Notes under the pieces: generated by a model
Told to the model about the DNA's origin: nothing
What the model saw: the letters and a program-made list of their open reading frames with translations, nothing else
Database searches by the model: none
Translations under genes and position numbers: made by a program
Shown here: piece after piece, positions 1-7,913 of the stretch
How positions within the stretch are numbered: the stretch's first letter is position 1
How the letters are laid out: every line of letters begins with the position of its first letter
Source of the DNA: Arcobacter iocasae
GTDB lineage: Bacteria; Campylobacterota; Campylobacteria; Campylobacterales; Arcobacteraceae
Assembly: GCF_042214795.1 (NCBI RefSeq)
Contig: NZ_CP090177.1
Span: 1,550,001 to 1,614,000 of the forward strand
Length of the DNA stretch: 64,000 nt
Reading direction: 5' to 3'

Positions 1-557
1 TTTTGAAGATTTCTTAAATTTGTTGAATTATCAATTACTAAATCTGCTAATTTCTTTTTTTCTTCTATATCCATTTGATTTGAAATTTTTAATTTCGCTT
101 CTTCTTTGTCTATATTATCCCTTTGCATCAATCTATCTATTTGTATCTCTTTTGGTGTATAAACTACTAAAGATTTTTTGATAGGATAATTCATCTTTTC
201 ATAAAATAAAGGAATATCTATAAGATATGGTTTACCCTGTTCTTCAAATATTTTAGACTCTTTTTCTATCTCTTCTTTTATTAAAGGATGAATAAAGTTT
301 TCCAATTTTTCTTTATTTTTTTGATTTGAAAATATGATTGGTCCTAGTTTTTTTCTAAGAACCTTTCCATTTTCTACATACTCTTGCCCAAACATTGAAG
401 CTATTTTACTACTATGTCTGTCTAAAAGTTTATGTGCTATTTTATCTGCATCAATTGTTAAAAAACCATGTAGCTTAAAAAGACTACAAACTGTACTTTT
501 ACCTGTGGCTATACCACCTGTTAATGCCACAGCATATTTAAATGTTTCATTATTCAT
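1..557 (-). CDS. coaE: Dephospho-CoA kinase, 3' end cut by window edge
   Basis: Catalyses the last step of coenzyme A synthesis, ATP-dependent phosphorylation of the ribose 3'-hydroxyl of dephospho-CoA, in the cytoplasm. The frame opens with ATG at 555-557 (MNNETFKY) and runs 185 codons to the left edge without a stop, so the C-terminus is missing. The P-loop GGIATGKST is at residues 14-22, and the family's conserved IDADKIAH segment follows at about 35-42. Family proteins are about 200 aa, so only a short tail should be lost. It lies just downstream of the speE-like gene on the same strand and is probably co-transcribed with it. Confidence 0.93.
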   Translation of the reverse strand, partial: MNNETFKYAVALTGGIATGKSTVCSLFKLHGFLTIDADKIAHKLLDRHSSKIASMFGQEYVENGKVLRKKLGPIIFSNQKNKEKLENFIHPLIKEEIEKESKIFEEQGKPYLIDIPLFYEKMNYPIKKSLVVYTPKEIQIDRLMQRDNIDKEEAKLKISNQMDIEEKKKLADLVIDNSTNLRNLQ

Positions 558-618
558 TATTAGATTTTACAATAAAATTGATTAATTTAAAAGGGGAAGG
601 AGTTTTGTACTGCAAAGC

Positions 619-1173
619 TTATCGCTTTGCAATACCTGTTAACTCTTTTTGAATATGAGTTGGAAATACAAAAGATGCATGTTGAATCTCTGTAGAATAG
701 TAGTTTAAGTCCACAAGTAAATCAGATCTTTGTAAAATAATATCAGCTGTTGGATGATATTTTTTAGATGCTAATACACAAGTTGTATGTCCAAAACTAT
801 ATGGCATACAAATCCAAAAGTTAGCTCCTGTGATTGTTAAATCATTTTTTAATCTATCTGCATCTTTAGAATAACTATCAGTTTTATATGAAATTAATCC
901 ATCATCTTTTAAAACTCTTTGAATATTTGCTAAAACTATTTCATCAATATTTATATCAGTTAAAATTATTACATCAATATTTTTTTCATTTTTAGAGTTT
1001 AATAAAGAAATATCCCCATATTCTACATTTACTTTATGTTTTGCAACTTCTTGTTTTAATTCTTCGTCACAGTTTCCTATAACTAAAATATTTTCAGGTT
1101 CTTTGTGCGTACACAGGGGAACATGAACAATCATTTCATTAAAAGCAAAGTTTTTGTTTTCAACACTTGACAT
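619..1173 (-). CDS. speE: Short spermidine synthase-like protein
   Basis: 184 aa. The start region FNEMIVHVPLCTH matches the YHEMLxHVPL segment that normally opens the Rossmann-type methyltransferase domain of spermidine synthases. The C-terminus (YYSTEIQHASFVFPTHIQ) matches the end of Helicobacter-type SpeE. The usual N-terminal beta domain of about 60 residues is absent; the upstream region has stops in frame, so a longer start is not available. The glycine motif that binds decarboxylated AdoMet (GGGDGG in typical enzymes) is replaced by VIGNCDEE. Homology is clear; aminopropyl transfer activity is inferred. SD AAGGAC precedes the ATG. Confidence 0.72.
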   Translation of the reverse strand: MSSVENKNFAFNEMIVHVPLCTHKEPENILVIGNCDEELKQEVAKHKVNVEYGDISLLNSKNEKNIDVIILTDINIDEIVLANIQRVLKDDGLISYKTDSYSKDADRLKNDLTITGANFWICMPYSFGHTTCVLASKKYHPTADIILQRSDLLVDLNYYSTEIQHASFVFPTHIQKELTGIAKR

Positions 1174-1204
1174 TATTAGTCCTTTTATTTTATTAAATTT
1201 TCGT

Positions 1205-1210
1205 TATAAT
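1205..1210 (+). promoter_or_regulatory. Putative -10 box of purM
   Basis: TATAAT sits about 68 bp upstream of the purM ATG in an AT-rich divergent spacer. It lies in the loop of an imperfect palindrome (AAATTTTCG...CGAAAAATTT). No good -35 is seen, which is usual for this phylum. Confidence 0.4.
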
Positions 1211-1277
1211 AGCGAAAAATTTTTAAATTAATAAAAGATAATTATTTTAATTGTAAAAATAAAAAAAAAGGTGAAGA

Positions 1278-2273
1278 ATGAGCACAGTTAGTTACAAAGA
1301 TGCTGGTGTAGATATAGACGCAGGAAATCAATTTGTTGAAAATATTAAACCATATGTTAAATCAACAATGATCCCTGGAGTACTTGGGGGAATAGGTTCT
1401 TTTGCAGGTGCCTTTGAGTTACCAAGTGGTTACAAAAAACCAGTATTACTTTCAGGAACTGATGGTGTTGGAACAAAATTAAAATTAGCAATTGATTCTA
1501 AAAAATTTGACACAGTTGGTATTGATTTAGTTGCTATGTGTACAAATGATTTATTATGCAATTTTGGTGAGCCACTATTTTTCTTAGATTATTATGCAAC
1601 AGCAAAGCTAGAAGTTGAAGAAGCAACACAAGTTGTAAAAGGAATAGCTGAGGGTTGTATTAGAAGTGAATGTGCACTTGTAGGTGGGGAAACTGCTGAA
1701 ATGCCAGGAATGTACAAAGAAGGTGATTTTGATTTAGCTGGTTTTTGTGTGGGGATTGCTGAAAAAGATGAGTTAAATAGAATAGATAAAATCTCTATTG
1801 GAGATACTTTAATTGCACTTCCTTCTTCAGGAGTTCACTCAAATGGTTTTTCACTTGTAAGAAAACTATTACTTGAAAAACTTGGTATGTCTTTAGATGA
1901 TGATTTTCAAGGAAAACCATTAAAAGATGTATTATTAGAGCCAACTAGAATTTATGTAAAAGAGTTCAAAGCAAACAAAGAAAACATAAATGCTTTAGCT
2001 CATATCACTGGTGGTGGTATTACTGAAAACTTACCAAGAGTTTTACCAGATAATTTTAAAGCAGTAGTGCATAGAAGTAAGATCAAAGTATTACCAATCT
2101 TTGAATTTATGTCTAAGCATGTTGAAGTAGAAGAGATGTATAGAACATTTAATATGGGTGTTGGTATGGTTTTAGTTGTAAACCCTGCAAATGTAGATGC
2201 AATCTTAGCTAATACTGATGGTTATGTTATAGGAGAAATAGCTGAAGGTGAAAAAGGCGTAGAATTTATCTAG
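1278..2273 (+). CDS. purM: Phosphoribosylformylglycinamidine cyclo-ligase (AIR synthetase)
   Basis: 331 aa. ATP-dependent closure of formylglycinamidine ribonucleotide to aminoimidazole ribonucleotide, step 5 of de novo purine synthesis. Family motifs are all present: GTDGVGTKLKLA at residues 60-71, a substrate/metal loop CTNDLLCNFGEP near 88-99, GGETAEMPGMY at 137-147, SSGVHSNGFS at 183-192 and HITGGGITENLPR near 242. Length matches the family. SD AAGGTGAAG lies 4 bp before ATG. It is monocistronic, diverges from speE and ends at a strong intrinsic terminator. Confidence 0.97.
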   Translation: MSTVSYKDAGVDIDAGNQFVENIKPYVKSTMIPGVLGGIGSFAGAFELPSGYKKPVLLSGTDGVGTKLKLAIDSKKFDTVGIDLVAMCTNDLLCNFGEPLFFLDYYATAKLEVEEATQVVKGIAEGCIRSECALVGGETAEMPGMYKEGDFDLAGFCVGIAEKDELNRIDKISIGDTLIALPSSGVHSNGFSLVRKLLLEKLGMSLDDDFQGKPLKDVLLEPTRIYVKEFKANKENINALAHITGGGITENLPRVLPDNFKAVVHRSKIKVLPIFEFMSKHVEVEEMYRTFNMGVGMVLVVNPANVDAILANTDGYVIGEIAEGEKGVEFI

Positions 2274-2292
2274 TCTTTTATTTCTTTCTTTT

Positions 2293-2325
2293 AAAGGTAA
2301 GCTCTTTTTGGCTTACCTTTTTTTA
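2293..2325 (+). terminator. Intrinsic terminator of purM
   Basis: Perfect 10-bp stem AAAGGTAAGC / GCTTACCTTT (2293-2302, 2311-2320) with an 8-nt loop, running directly into T7. Confidence 0.92.
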
Positions 2326-2331
2326 TGCTTT

Positions 2332-2973
2332 TTAAAAAGTGTATGAAGAATCTTTTAGTGAAGCATGGGAATAGTCACAAAAGGGCTTATTTTCTGATGC
2401 TCCACAACGGCATAGGGTAAATTTAGTTTTATTGGCAAATGATGACCAGTGTTCAATTTTTAAATCAACTGCTCCAATTACAGTAATTGGACCATTTTTT
2501 AGTATATTGATATTTTCTTTCTCATAATCTTGCATAATTTGTTCATTTTCTATTGAATAGGATAAGGCACTAGACGGACAGGCTTCAATTGACTTGATTA
2601 TTTCTTCTGTTGTTTCTGCATCTAAGTTAATCCAGTCTTGTGAACTCTCCGAGCTATAAATGGTCGGAAACTCTTTAACACATTGTGCACTTCCTGCACA
2701 AATAGAGCGATTAAAAGTTACGGTTACATCTTTTGAATTATAAACTTGAATAATCTCTTCATTTAATTTTTTTTCTGAAGTAAAATTATCTTTTAAGTGA
2801 GTTCCATCACAAGAAGGTTGGTTTTTAGATTTTCCACATCTGCAAATAAAAATGCTTTTTTCTAATGTAATGGGCAAAGTGTCATAAAATATTATATTTT
2901 TTAAAGTTTTATTACTTAAGTTTGAAATTTTCAAAGGGCCATTTTCTATAGGGATAATTGATAATTGATTCAT
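2332..2973 (-). CDS. Double CDGSH iron-sulfur protein with central ferredoxin-like domain
   Basis: 213 aa, soluble. An N-terminal CDGSH motif (CRCGKSKNQPSCDGTH, about residues 44-59) should bind a 2Fe-2S cluster through three Cys and one His. A central segment with RSICAGSAQC and a later ACPSSAL resembles the divergent 4Fe-4S mono-cluster ferredoxin family (Fer4_19). A second CDGSH motif (CRCGASENKPFCDYSH) lies near the C-terminus. No enzymatic domain is visible, so an electron-transfer or redox-sensing role is inferred. It faces the same way as the DODA-MarR-pirin operon but is separated from it by 88 bp, and may be co-regulated. Confidence 0.82.
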   Translation of the reverse strand: MNQLSIIPIENGPLKISNLSNKTLKNIIFYDTLPITLEKSIFICRCGKSKNQPSCDGTHLKDNFTSEKKLNEEIIQVYNSKDVTVTFNRSICAGSAQCVKEFPTIYSSESSQDWINLDAETTEEIIKSIEACPSSALSYSIENEQIMQDYEKENINILKNGPITVIGAVDLKIEHWSSFANKTKFTLCRCGASENKPFCDYSHASLKDSSYTF

Positions 2974-3061
2974 ATGTACTCCTTTTATATAATAAATAAG
3001 AACCTAAAACTTGTTATTCTAAAAACCAACAATAAAAGTCTACAATACTATTATTAATCGA

Positions 3062-3838
3062 TTATTTCTTAAATATTATTGTATCCATAGATTGGTTTCC
3101 ATACATATAAATGTTATGTAAGGATTCTCCAATATGATTATTTGAGGCACCAAAAGTTACAAATAAAGGTAAAAAATGCTCTTTTGAGGGATGATTCTTT
3201 TGTAAATTTGGAGCTTCTTTTTCATAATTTAATAAAGACTCAACATTGCCTTTTTGAATATTTTCAACAACCCAATCTCTAAATTCTTTTGCATACGAAG
3301 TAGGCTTTGCATTTTCATCTTCCCAATTTGAGTTCATAATATTATGAGTCATAGCACCACTTGCAATAATTAGGGTATCTTCTCTTAATTTATTTAAAAC
3401 AACTCCTAGTTCAAAAAGTTTTTTAGAATCAAAATTTAAAGGTAAAGACAGTTGAATAATTGGAATATTTGCATTTGGATATATTAAACTCAGAGGTGAC
3501 CATACTCCATGATCAAATCCACCTCTTGAAGTATCTTTTTCTATTTTTATTCCAGAGCTTTCAATTAAATTTATTATTTCATCACATTTTTTTAAGTCAC
3601 TTTTTGCTTCATATTTTAACTCGTATAATTCTTTTGGAAAATTATAAAAATCATGTATTGTATGAGGACTTTCTTCATATAATATTTTCAAATCTTTAGT
3701 GAGCCAATGGGCTGAAACAACTAAGATAAATTTAGGTTTATCAAAATTTGATGATAAATTTTTTAAAAATGAAGTAGTACTGTTTTCCATTATTGATAAG
3801 GCAGGACTTCCATGTGATACATATAAACTTGGGAACAT
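3062..3838 (-). CDS. DODA-type extradiol ring-cleavage dioxygenase
   Basis: 258 aa, member of the LigB/DODA (YgiD-like) class III extradiol dioxygenases, non-haem Fe(II)/Zn enzymes that open catechol-type rings. Metal-ligand and active-site motifs are visible: SHGSPAL at the N-terminus, SAHWLTKD near 42-49, GGFDHGVWSPL near 106-116 and ASGAMTHN near 159-166. Substrate unknown; E. coli YgiD acts on L-DOPA in vitro. Last gene of a leftward FMN reductase-pirin-MarR-dioxygenase operon (9-bp gap to marR), which suggests a quinone/catechol-response role. Confidence 0.85.
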   Translation of the reverse strand: MFPSLYVSHGSPALSIMENSTTSFLKNLSSNFDKPKFILVVSAHWLTKDLKILYEESPHTIHDFYNFPKELYELKYEAKSDLKKCDEIINLIESSGIKIEKDTSRGGFDHGVWSPLSLIYPNANIPIIQLSLPLNFDSKKLFELGVVLNKLREDTLIIASGAMTHNIMNSNWEDENAKPTSYAKEFRDWVVENIQKGNVESLLNYEKEAPNLQKNHPSKEHFLPLFVTFGASNNHIGESLHNIYMYGNQSMDTIIFKK

Positions 3839-3847
3839 TATTTTCCT

Positions 3848-4288
3848 TTAATTCGCTTTGTAAACTTTATTAACTAAGTTGTATAAAGTATCTAATTCTT
3901 CGTCACTTAGTATTTCCATATATTTATATAAATTTTTTGAATGTTCCGGAAATACTTTTTCTATAATTTCTTTACCTTTTTGTGTAATTGTTAAAATTGA
4001 TGCTCTATTATCATTTGGATCTTTTATTGAAGTAATCCATTCATCTCTTTTTAAATTTTTTACTACAACAGTTATATTTCCAGGAGTACTCATAGTAAGT
4101 TTTGTTATAGAACTTATATTTAAATCACCCCTATGGTATAGGACTTCTAGAACTTTAAATTGATTAAAAGTAAGTCCATGTTGAGATAAGTAAGAAAGAG
4201 TTTTATTTGTTATTTTGAGTGATGCTTTTTCTAATCTAACAACCGTTCTCATCGATTTATCTGTTCTTTCTCCATAAGTTTTTACCAT
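3848..4288 (-). CDS. MarR-family transcriptional regulator
   Basis: 146 aa, full family length. A winged helix-turn-helix spans about residues 35-110: LTFNQFKVLEVLYHRGDLNISSI, then a recognition helix STPGNITVVVKNLKRDEWI, then the wing DPNDNRASILTITQKG. Dimerisation helices lie at both ends. MarR proteins are usually repressors released by phenolics, quinones or oxidants. It sits between pirin and dioxygenase genes, so it probably controls this operon and perhaps yceI. The TACTAATTAGTA palindromes upstream of yceI are plausible operators; that link is inference. Confidence 0.9.
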   Translation of the reverse strand: MVKTYGERTDKSMRTVVRLEKASLKITNKTLSYLSQHGLTFNQFKVLEVLYHRGDLNISSITKLTMSTPGNITVVVKNLKRDEWITSIKDPNDNRASILTITQKGKEIIEKVFPEHSKNLYKYMEILSDEELDTLYNLVNKVYKAN

Positions 4289-4318
4289 TCTTTTTCCTTT
4301 AATTTTAATAAATAAAGC

Positions 4319-5023
4319 CTAGGCTTCCTTCATTTCTATAAATAAGAAATGAGAATTTGAAATAGCACTAATAGTAATTTCATTTTCTTTAGTGATTTCC
4401 ATAGCATCACCATAATTTAATTCAATGCCATTAATTGTTGAAGTACCTTCAATTTGTACAAAATAAACTTGTCTATCTTTATCGATTTTATACTCAATTG
4501 TTTTATCTTTTTCTAATTCACTTACATAAAAATTCACATCTTGGTGAATTTTAATTTCTGCATCACCTTTTTCTGAAGAGACTATATTTAATAATCTATT
4601 TTCTCTATCTTCTTTTAAATATCTTTTTGAACCGTAAAGTCTTGGTAAAGAGCTTTTTGGTGGGATAATCCAAATTTGTAAAAGTCTTAAATCTTCACTT
4701 TTATTTAAATTATATTCACTGTGATAAATACCATCTCCTGCACTTAAATATTGGACTTCTCCTCTTTTAAGGGTTTCTTCATTTCCCATAGAATCTTTGT
4801 GAGTAATCTCTCCATCAATAACATAAGAGATTATTTCCATGTTTGCATGTGGGTGAGTACCAAATCCACTATCTGGATGTATAATATCATCATTTATCAC
4901 TCTTAGAACTCCAAAATTTACATTATCTGGATTTCTATATTCTGCAAAACTAAAATGGAAACGACTCTCCAACCAACCAAGATTTGATGTTCCCATATTC
5001 TCTTTTAAGAGTTTTTTTAACAT
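4319..5023 (-). CDS. Pirin family protein (YhhW-like)
   Basis: 234 aa bicupin of the pirin family. The N-terminal cupin carries the metal-binding set: GTHPHANMEIISYV gives His-x-His and a Glu at about residues 56-64, and GDGIYHSEYN supplies the later His near 101. Homologues such as E. coli YhhW show quercetin 2,3-dioxygenase activity; others act in redox responses. The next gene upstream, the FMN reductase, is only 3 bp away, so the two are translated from one mRNA. Metal and substrate are unknown. Confidence 0.9.
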   Translation of the reverse strand: MLKKLLKENMGTSNLGWLESRFHFSFAEYRNPDNVNFGVLRVINDDIIHPDSGFGTHPHANMEIISYVIDGEITHKDSMGNEETLKRGEVQYLSAGDGIYHSEYNLNKSEDLRLLQIWIIPPKSSLPRLYGSKRYLKEDRENRLLNIVSSEKGDAEIKIHQDVNFYVSELEKDKTIEYKIDKDRQVYFVQIEGTSTINGIELNYGDAMEITKENEITISAISNSHFLFIEMKEA

Positions 5024-5026
5024 AAT

Positions 5027-5530
5027 TTATCCTTTTACTACACTAGCAAACTGACTAATAATTCTTTGTGAACTCTCAAGATTTAATGCTTTTGTATATG
5101 TTGTTAGAATTTCTCTTGGTAATACAATTGCATTAAGTCTTGTAAATTGTGTTCTCATAGCATTTAAAGCATCTTGCCCACCACTACCTGCATGTGTTGC
5201 TAATTGTATTTTTTTAAGAGTAAAAAGTGTTCTAAAGTCATCACCTATTCTTGAAAGCCAAGCAATGGTATTTACTAATACTGGTGGTAGTGAAAAATTG
5301 TACTCAGGTGAAATAAATATAAATCCTTCTGCCTTATTCATTTTTTCTGATAATTCATTAATCTTTGTGGGAATACCATCATTTTGTTCTTTTAATGTAT
5401 CATACATAGGTAGATTTAATTCAACTAAATTAATTATTTCACTATTTAGATTTTCATTTTTCAATTGTTCTTGTAAATTTTTTGCTAATTTCATATTTTC
5501 ATTTAAACTTGCTACAAATATTAATATCAT
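5027..5530 (-). CDS. NAD(P)H-dependent FMN reductase
   Basis: 167 aa flavodoxin-like fold of the FMN_red family (chromate/azo/quinone reductase type). Visible features: an N-terminal beta strand MILIFVASLNENMKLAKNL for phosphate binding, the family motif FISPEYNFSLPPVLVN (about 76-91) where SPEYN contacts FMN, and a later AGSGGQDAL. First gene of the pirin-MarR-dioxygenase operon. Two-electron quinone reduction that avoids semiquinones fits this context but is inferred. Confidence 0.88.
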   Translation of the reverse strand: MILIFVASLNENMKLAKNLQEQLKNENLNSEIINLVELNLPMYDTLKEQNDGIPTKINELSEKMNKAEGFIFISPEYNFSLPPVLVNTIAWLSRIGDDFRTLFTLKKIQLATHAGSGGQDALNAMRTQFTRLNAIVLPREILTTYTKALNLESSQRIISQFASVVKG

Positions 5531-5589
5531 AATTTATTCCTTAAATATTATTATATATTTTAAACTCTTTTAAAAAGTTCGACTATTTA

Positions 5590-5620
5590 GATGTTACCAA
5601 GTAAATAACCTGGTAACATC
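5590..5620 (-). terminator. Hairpin downstream of yceI
   Basis: Perfect 10-bp inverted repeat GATGTTACCA / TGGTAACATC with an 11-nt loop, starting 9 bp past the yceI stop on the minus strand. No long T-run follows, so termination may be partial. Confidence 0.6.
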
Positions 5621-5628
5621 TGGATGTT

Positions 5629-6195
5629 TTATTTTGCTAAAACACCTTCTAATTCGATATTGATTTTAACAGTTTCTCCAACTAAAACTCCACCAGCTTC
5701 TAATGCTTTGTTCCAGTTAAGACCAAAGTCTTTTCTATTGATTTTTCCTGATAATTCTAAACCAACTCTTTTATTTCCCCAAGGATCAGTAACTGTTCCA
5801 TTATTGTCATAATCAAATTCTACAGATTTAGTAATACCTCTAATAGTAAGTTTCCCATATGCTTTGTCACCTTCAATTTTTTCTAAATCAAATGTTAATT
5901 CTGGATGGTTTGCAGCATCAAAGAAATCAGCAGATTTTAAATGTCCATCTCTTTTTGCATCTTCAGTATTGATAGAAGCAACTTGAGCTGTACCTTTTAA
6001 ACTTGTCAATGTATTAGCTTTTTCATCAAAAACAAAAGAACCATTAAACTTATCAAATTTTCCAGTTACATTTGAAATCATTAAGTGTTTAACTTTAAAT
6101 CCAAGGTTTGAGTGAGTTACATCAACATTATAAGTTCCTGCAAATAATGCACCTGCTGTTAAGATAGAGATTAGTCCTAATTTTACAATATTCAT
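5629..6195 (-). CDS. YceI family periplasmic lipid-binding protein
   Basis: 188 aa with a cleavable signal peptide (MNIVKLGLISILTAGALFAG, cut near residue 20). The mature part is a YceI-type lipocalin-like barrel opening with TYNVDVTHSNLGFKVKHLM and ending FGLNWNKALEAGGVLVGETV, both typical. YceI proteins bind isoprenoids or amphiphiles in the periplasm; the exact ligand is not known. Strong SD AAGGA. Its promoter carries a palindrome in the spacer and a second copy near the start codon, so it is tightly regulated, most simply by the MarR protein encoded downstream. Confidence 0.92.
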   Translation of the reverse strand: MNIVKLGLISILTAGALFAGTYNVDVTHSNLGFKVKHLMISNVTGKFDKFNGSFVFDEKANTLTSLKGTAQVASINTEDAKRDGHLKSADFFDAANHPELTFDLEKIEGDKAYGKLTIRGITKSVEFDYDNNGTVTDPWGNKRVGLELSGKINRKDFGLNWNKALEAGGVLVGETVKINIELEGVLAK

Positions 6196-6211
6196 TTTTT
6201 TCCTTTTTAAT

Positions 6212-6223
6212 TACTAATTAGTA
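6212..6223. promoter_or_regulatory. Palindromic operator copy 2, yceI leader
   Basis: Perfect 12-bp palindrome TACTAATTAGTA lying 17 bp upstream of the yceI start codon, identical to the copy within the promoter. Centre-to-centre distance is 137 bp, close to 13 helical turns, which would suit a looping repressor. Regulator inferred, not shown. Confidence 0.6.
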
Positions 6224-6341
6224 GTATTTGTATTTAACTTTTTTCAAAGCAACAATTTCTGAAAACATTATAAGAATTTTATAATTCATAGTTATGAAAG
6301 ATTACAAAATAAAATCTAGTTCATTTTGAATCCATGTGAGA

Positions 6342-6371
6342 ATTATACTACTAATTAGTAATAAATGTCAA
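6342..6371 (-). promoter_or_regulatory. yceI promoter with operator in spacer
   Basis: On the minus strand TTGACA (6366-6371) and TATAAT (6342-6347) are separated by 18 bp, and the spacer contains the palindrome TACTAATTAGTA (6349-6360). Expected start of transcription is near 6335, giving a leader of about 140 nt. A repressor bound here would block RNA polymerase directly. Confidence 0.8.
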
Positions 6372-6377
6372 GTAAAA

Positions 6378-6407
6378 TTGCCTAAAAAATATAAATTCTT
6401 TAGGCAA
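6378..6407 (-). terminator. Terminator of lysine-rich small gene
   Basis: 9-bp perfect stem TTGCCTAAA / TTTAGGCAA with a 12-nt loop, 7 bp past the stop codon of the small gene, followed on the minus strand by TTTTA. It insulates that gene from the yceI promoter. Confidence 0.7.
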
Positions 6408-6414
6408 ATGTTAT

Positions 6415-6603
6415 TTAAGAGGCTTTTTTAGCGATTTTTTTAGCAGCAGTTTTAGCTTTTTTTGGTTTTGATAGTTTTAAATTTGTTACTTTCTTAGTAA
6501 TTTTTTTAGCTAATTTTTTAGCATCTGCTTTTTTCTTTGTAGCTTTTGTAGCAACTTTTTTTGCTATTTTAGCAACTTTTTTTTCTTTTAATACTTTTGA
6601 CAT
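6415..6603 (-). CDS. Small lysine/alanine-rich histone H1-like protein
   Basis: 62 aa, almost entirely Lys, Ala, Val, Ile and Thr, with repeated KKxAKK blocks (KKVAKIAKK, KKADAKKLAKK, KKAKTAAKKIAKK). There are no Cys and no acidic cluster except E7. The composition resembles the C-terminal tail of histone H1 and chlamydial Hc1-type nucleoid proteins, so nonspecific DNA or RNA binding is likely but unproven. SD AAGGA, own terminator. The low-complexity sequence makes family assignment unsafe. Confidence 0.75.
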   Translation of the reverse strand: MSKVLKEKKVAKIAKKVATKATKKKADAKKLAKKITKKVTNLKLSKPKKAKTAAKKIAKKAS

Positions 6604-6800
6604 GTTTATCCTTTAATTTTATCTATTACTTTTCAAAAAAAGTAATATTATATATATATTGTATAGAATAATATTAGCTTTGTCAAGTTTTTTTCACAAA
6701 CTTTAATATAAATTTCCTAATTTGTGTTTAACCAATTAATAATATATTTTTAGATAAAATCTATCGTTTTACTCAAATGAAAGAAAATTAAGGAAAATAA

Positions 6801-7913
6801 ATGTTATTGACTCCAGGTCCTACTCCAGTACCAGAATTTGTAAGAAAAGCTATGGCTGATATTACTATTCATCACAGAACACCAGAGTTTGAATCTATTT
6901 TTGGACAAACTAGAGAATTATTATTAGAATTATACGGAATGGATGAGGTTGTGATGCTTGCTTCTAGTGGAACAGGTGCAATGGAAGCTTGTATATTAAA
7001 CTTAACAAATAAAAAAGCTCTTACAATTAACTCAGGTAAATTTGGTGAGAGATTTGGAAAAATTTGCAAAGCTTATGACCTACCATATACTGAAATAAAA
7101 AATGAATGGAACACCCCTGTTAGTGTTAAAAAAGTAATGGAAACACTAAGAAATGACAGTGAAATTGATGCCATTTTTATACAAATATGTGAAAGTGCTG
7201 GAGGACTTAGACATCCAGTAGAAGAACTAGCAAAAAAAGTAAAAGAATTTAATAAAGATATTATGATTGTAGCTGATGGAATTACTGCCGTTGGTGTAGA
7301 AAAAATTGATACAACAAATCTTGATGCTGTAATTACTGGTAGTCAAAAAGCACTAATGCTTCCTCCTGGTCTTGCAATGATTGGATTAAGCAATGCAGCT
7401 GTTGAAAAAATACAAACTCTATCAAAAGGGTATTATTTTAATTTAGCAACAGAAATAAAAGTACAAAAAACAAATACAACAGCTTGGACAGCAGCAACAA
7501 CTTTAATTATTGGATTAAAAGAGATTTTAACGCATATAAAAAGTAATGGTGGATTTGATGGTTTATATGAAAAGACAGCTTTAAGAGCAGAAGCTACAAG
7601 AGAAGCTTTGAAAGCAATTGGCTGCGAAATATATCCAAAAACACCAGCAAATGCTATGACAACAATTTATACAGAAAATGCTCCAGCTATTAGAAAAATT
7701 TTAAAAACAAAATATAATGTAAATATTGCAGGTGGACAAGATCATATTAAAAATTCTATTTTTAGAATCAATCACATGGGGCTTGTAGAAGATTTTGAAG
7801 CTTCTTGGGCTGTAAATGCAGTAGAATTAGCAATGGATGAGTTAGGTCTTAGACCATTTGATGGAACAGCAAATAAAATATTTGCAATGGTTACTTTTAA
7901 AGGTAATGAATGA
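6801..7913 (+). CDS. Class V PLP aminotransferase (alanine-glyoxylate/serine-pyruvate type)
   Basis: 370 aa. The N-terminus LLTPGPTPVPEFV and HHRTPEFE are hallmarks of the alanine-glyoxylate/serine-pyruvate aminotransferase group. SSGTGAMEA (about 56-64) holds the PLP phosphate, and TGSQKALMLPPG (about 180-191) carries the Schiff-base lysine. In this phylum the protein is often labelled aspartate aminotransferase; the real donor cannot be read from sequence. Its stop overlaps the next gene's start by 4 bp (ATGA), so it heads the hisZ-purA-DUF507-carA operon. Confidence 0.85.
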   Translation: MLLTPGPTPVPEFVRKAMADITIHHRTPEFESIFGQTRELLLELYGMDEVVMLASSGTGAMEACILNLTNKKALTINSGKFGERFGKICKAYDLPYTEIKNEWNTPVSVKKVMETLRNDSEIDAIFIQICESAGGLRHPVEELAKKVKEFNKDIMIVADGITAVGVEKIDTTNLDAVITGSQKALMLPPGLAMIGLSNAAVEKIQTLSKGYYFNLATEIKVQKTNTTAWTAATTLIIGLKEILTHIKSNGGFDGLYEKTALRAEATREALKAIGCEIYPKTPANAMTTIYTENAPAIRKILKTKYNVNIAGGQDHIKNSIFRINHMGLVEDFEASWAVNAVELAMDELGLRPFDGTANKIFAMVTFKGNE

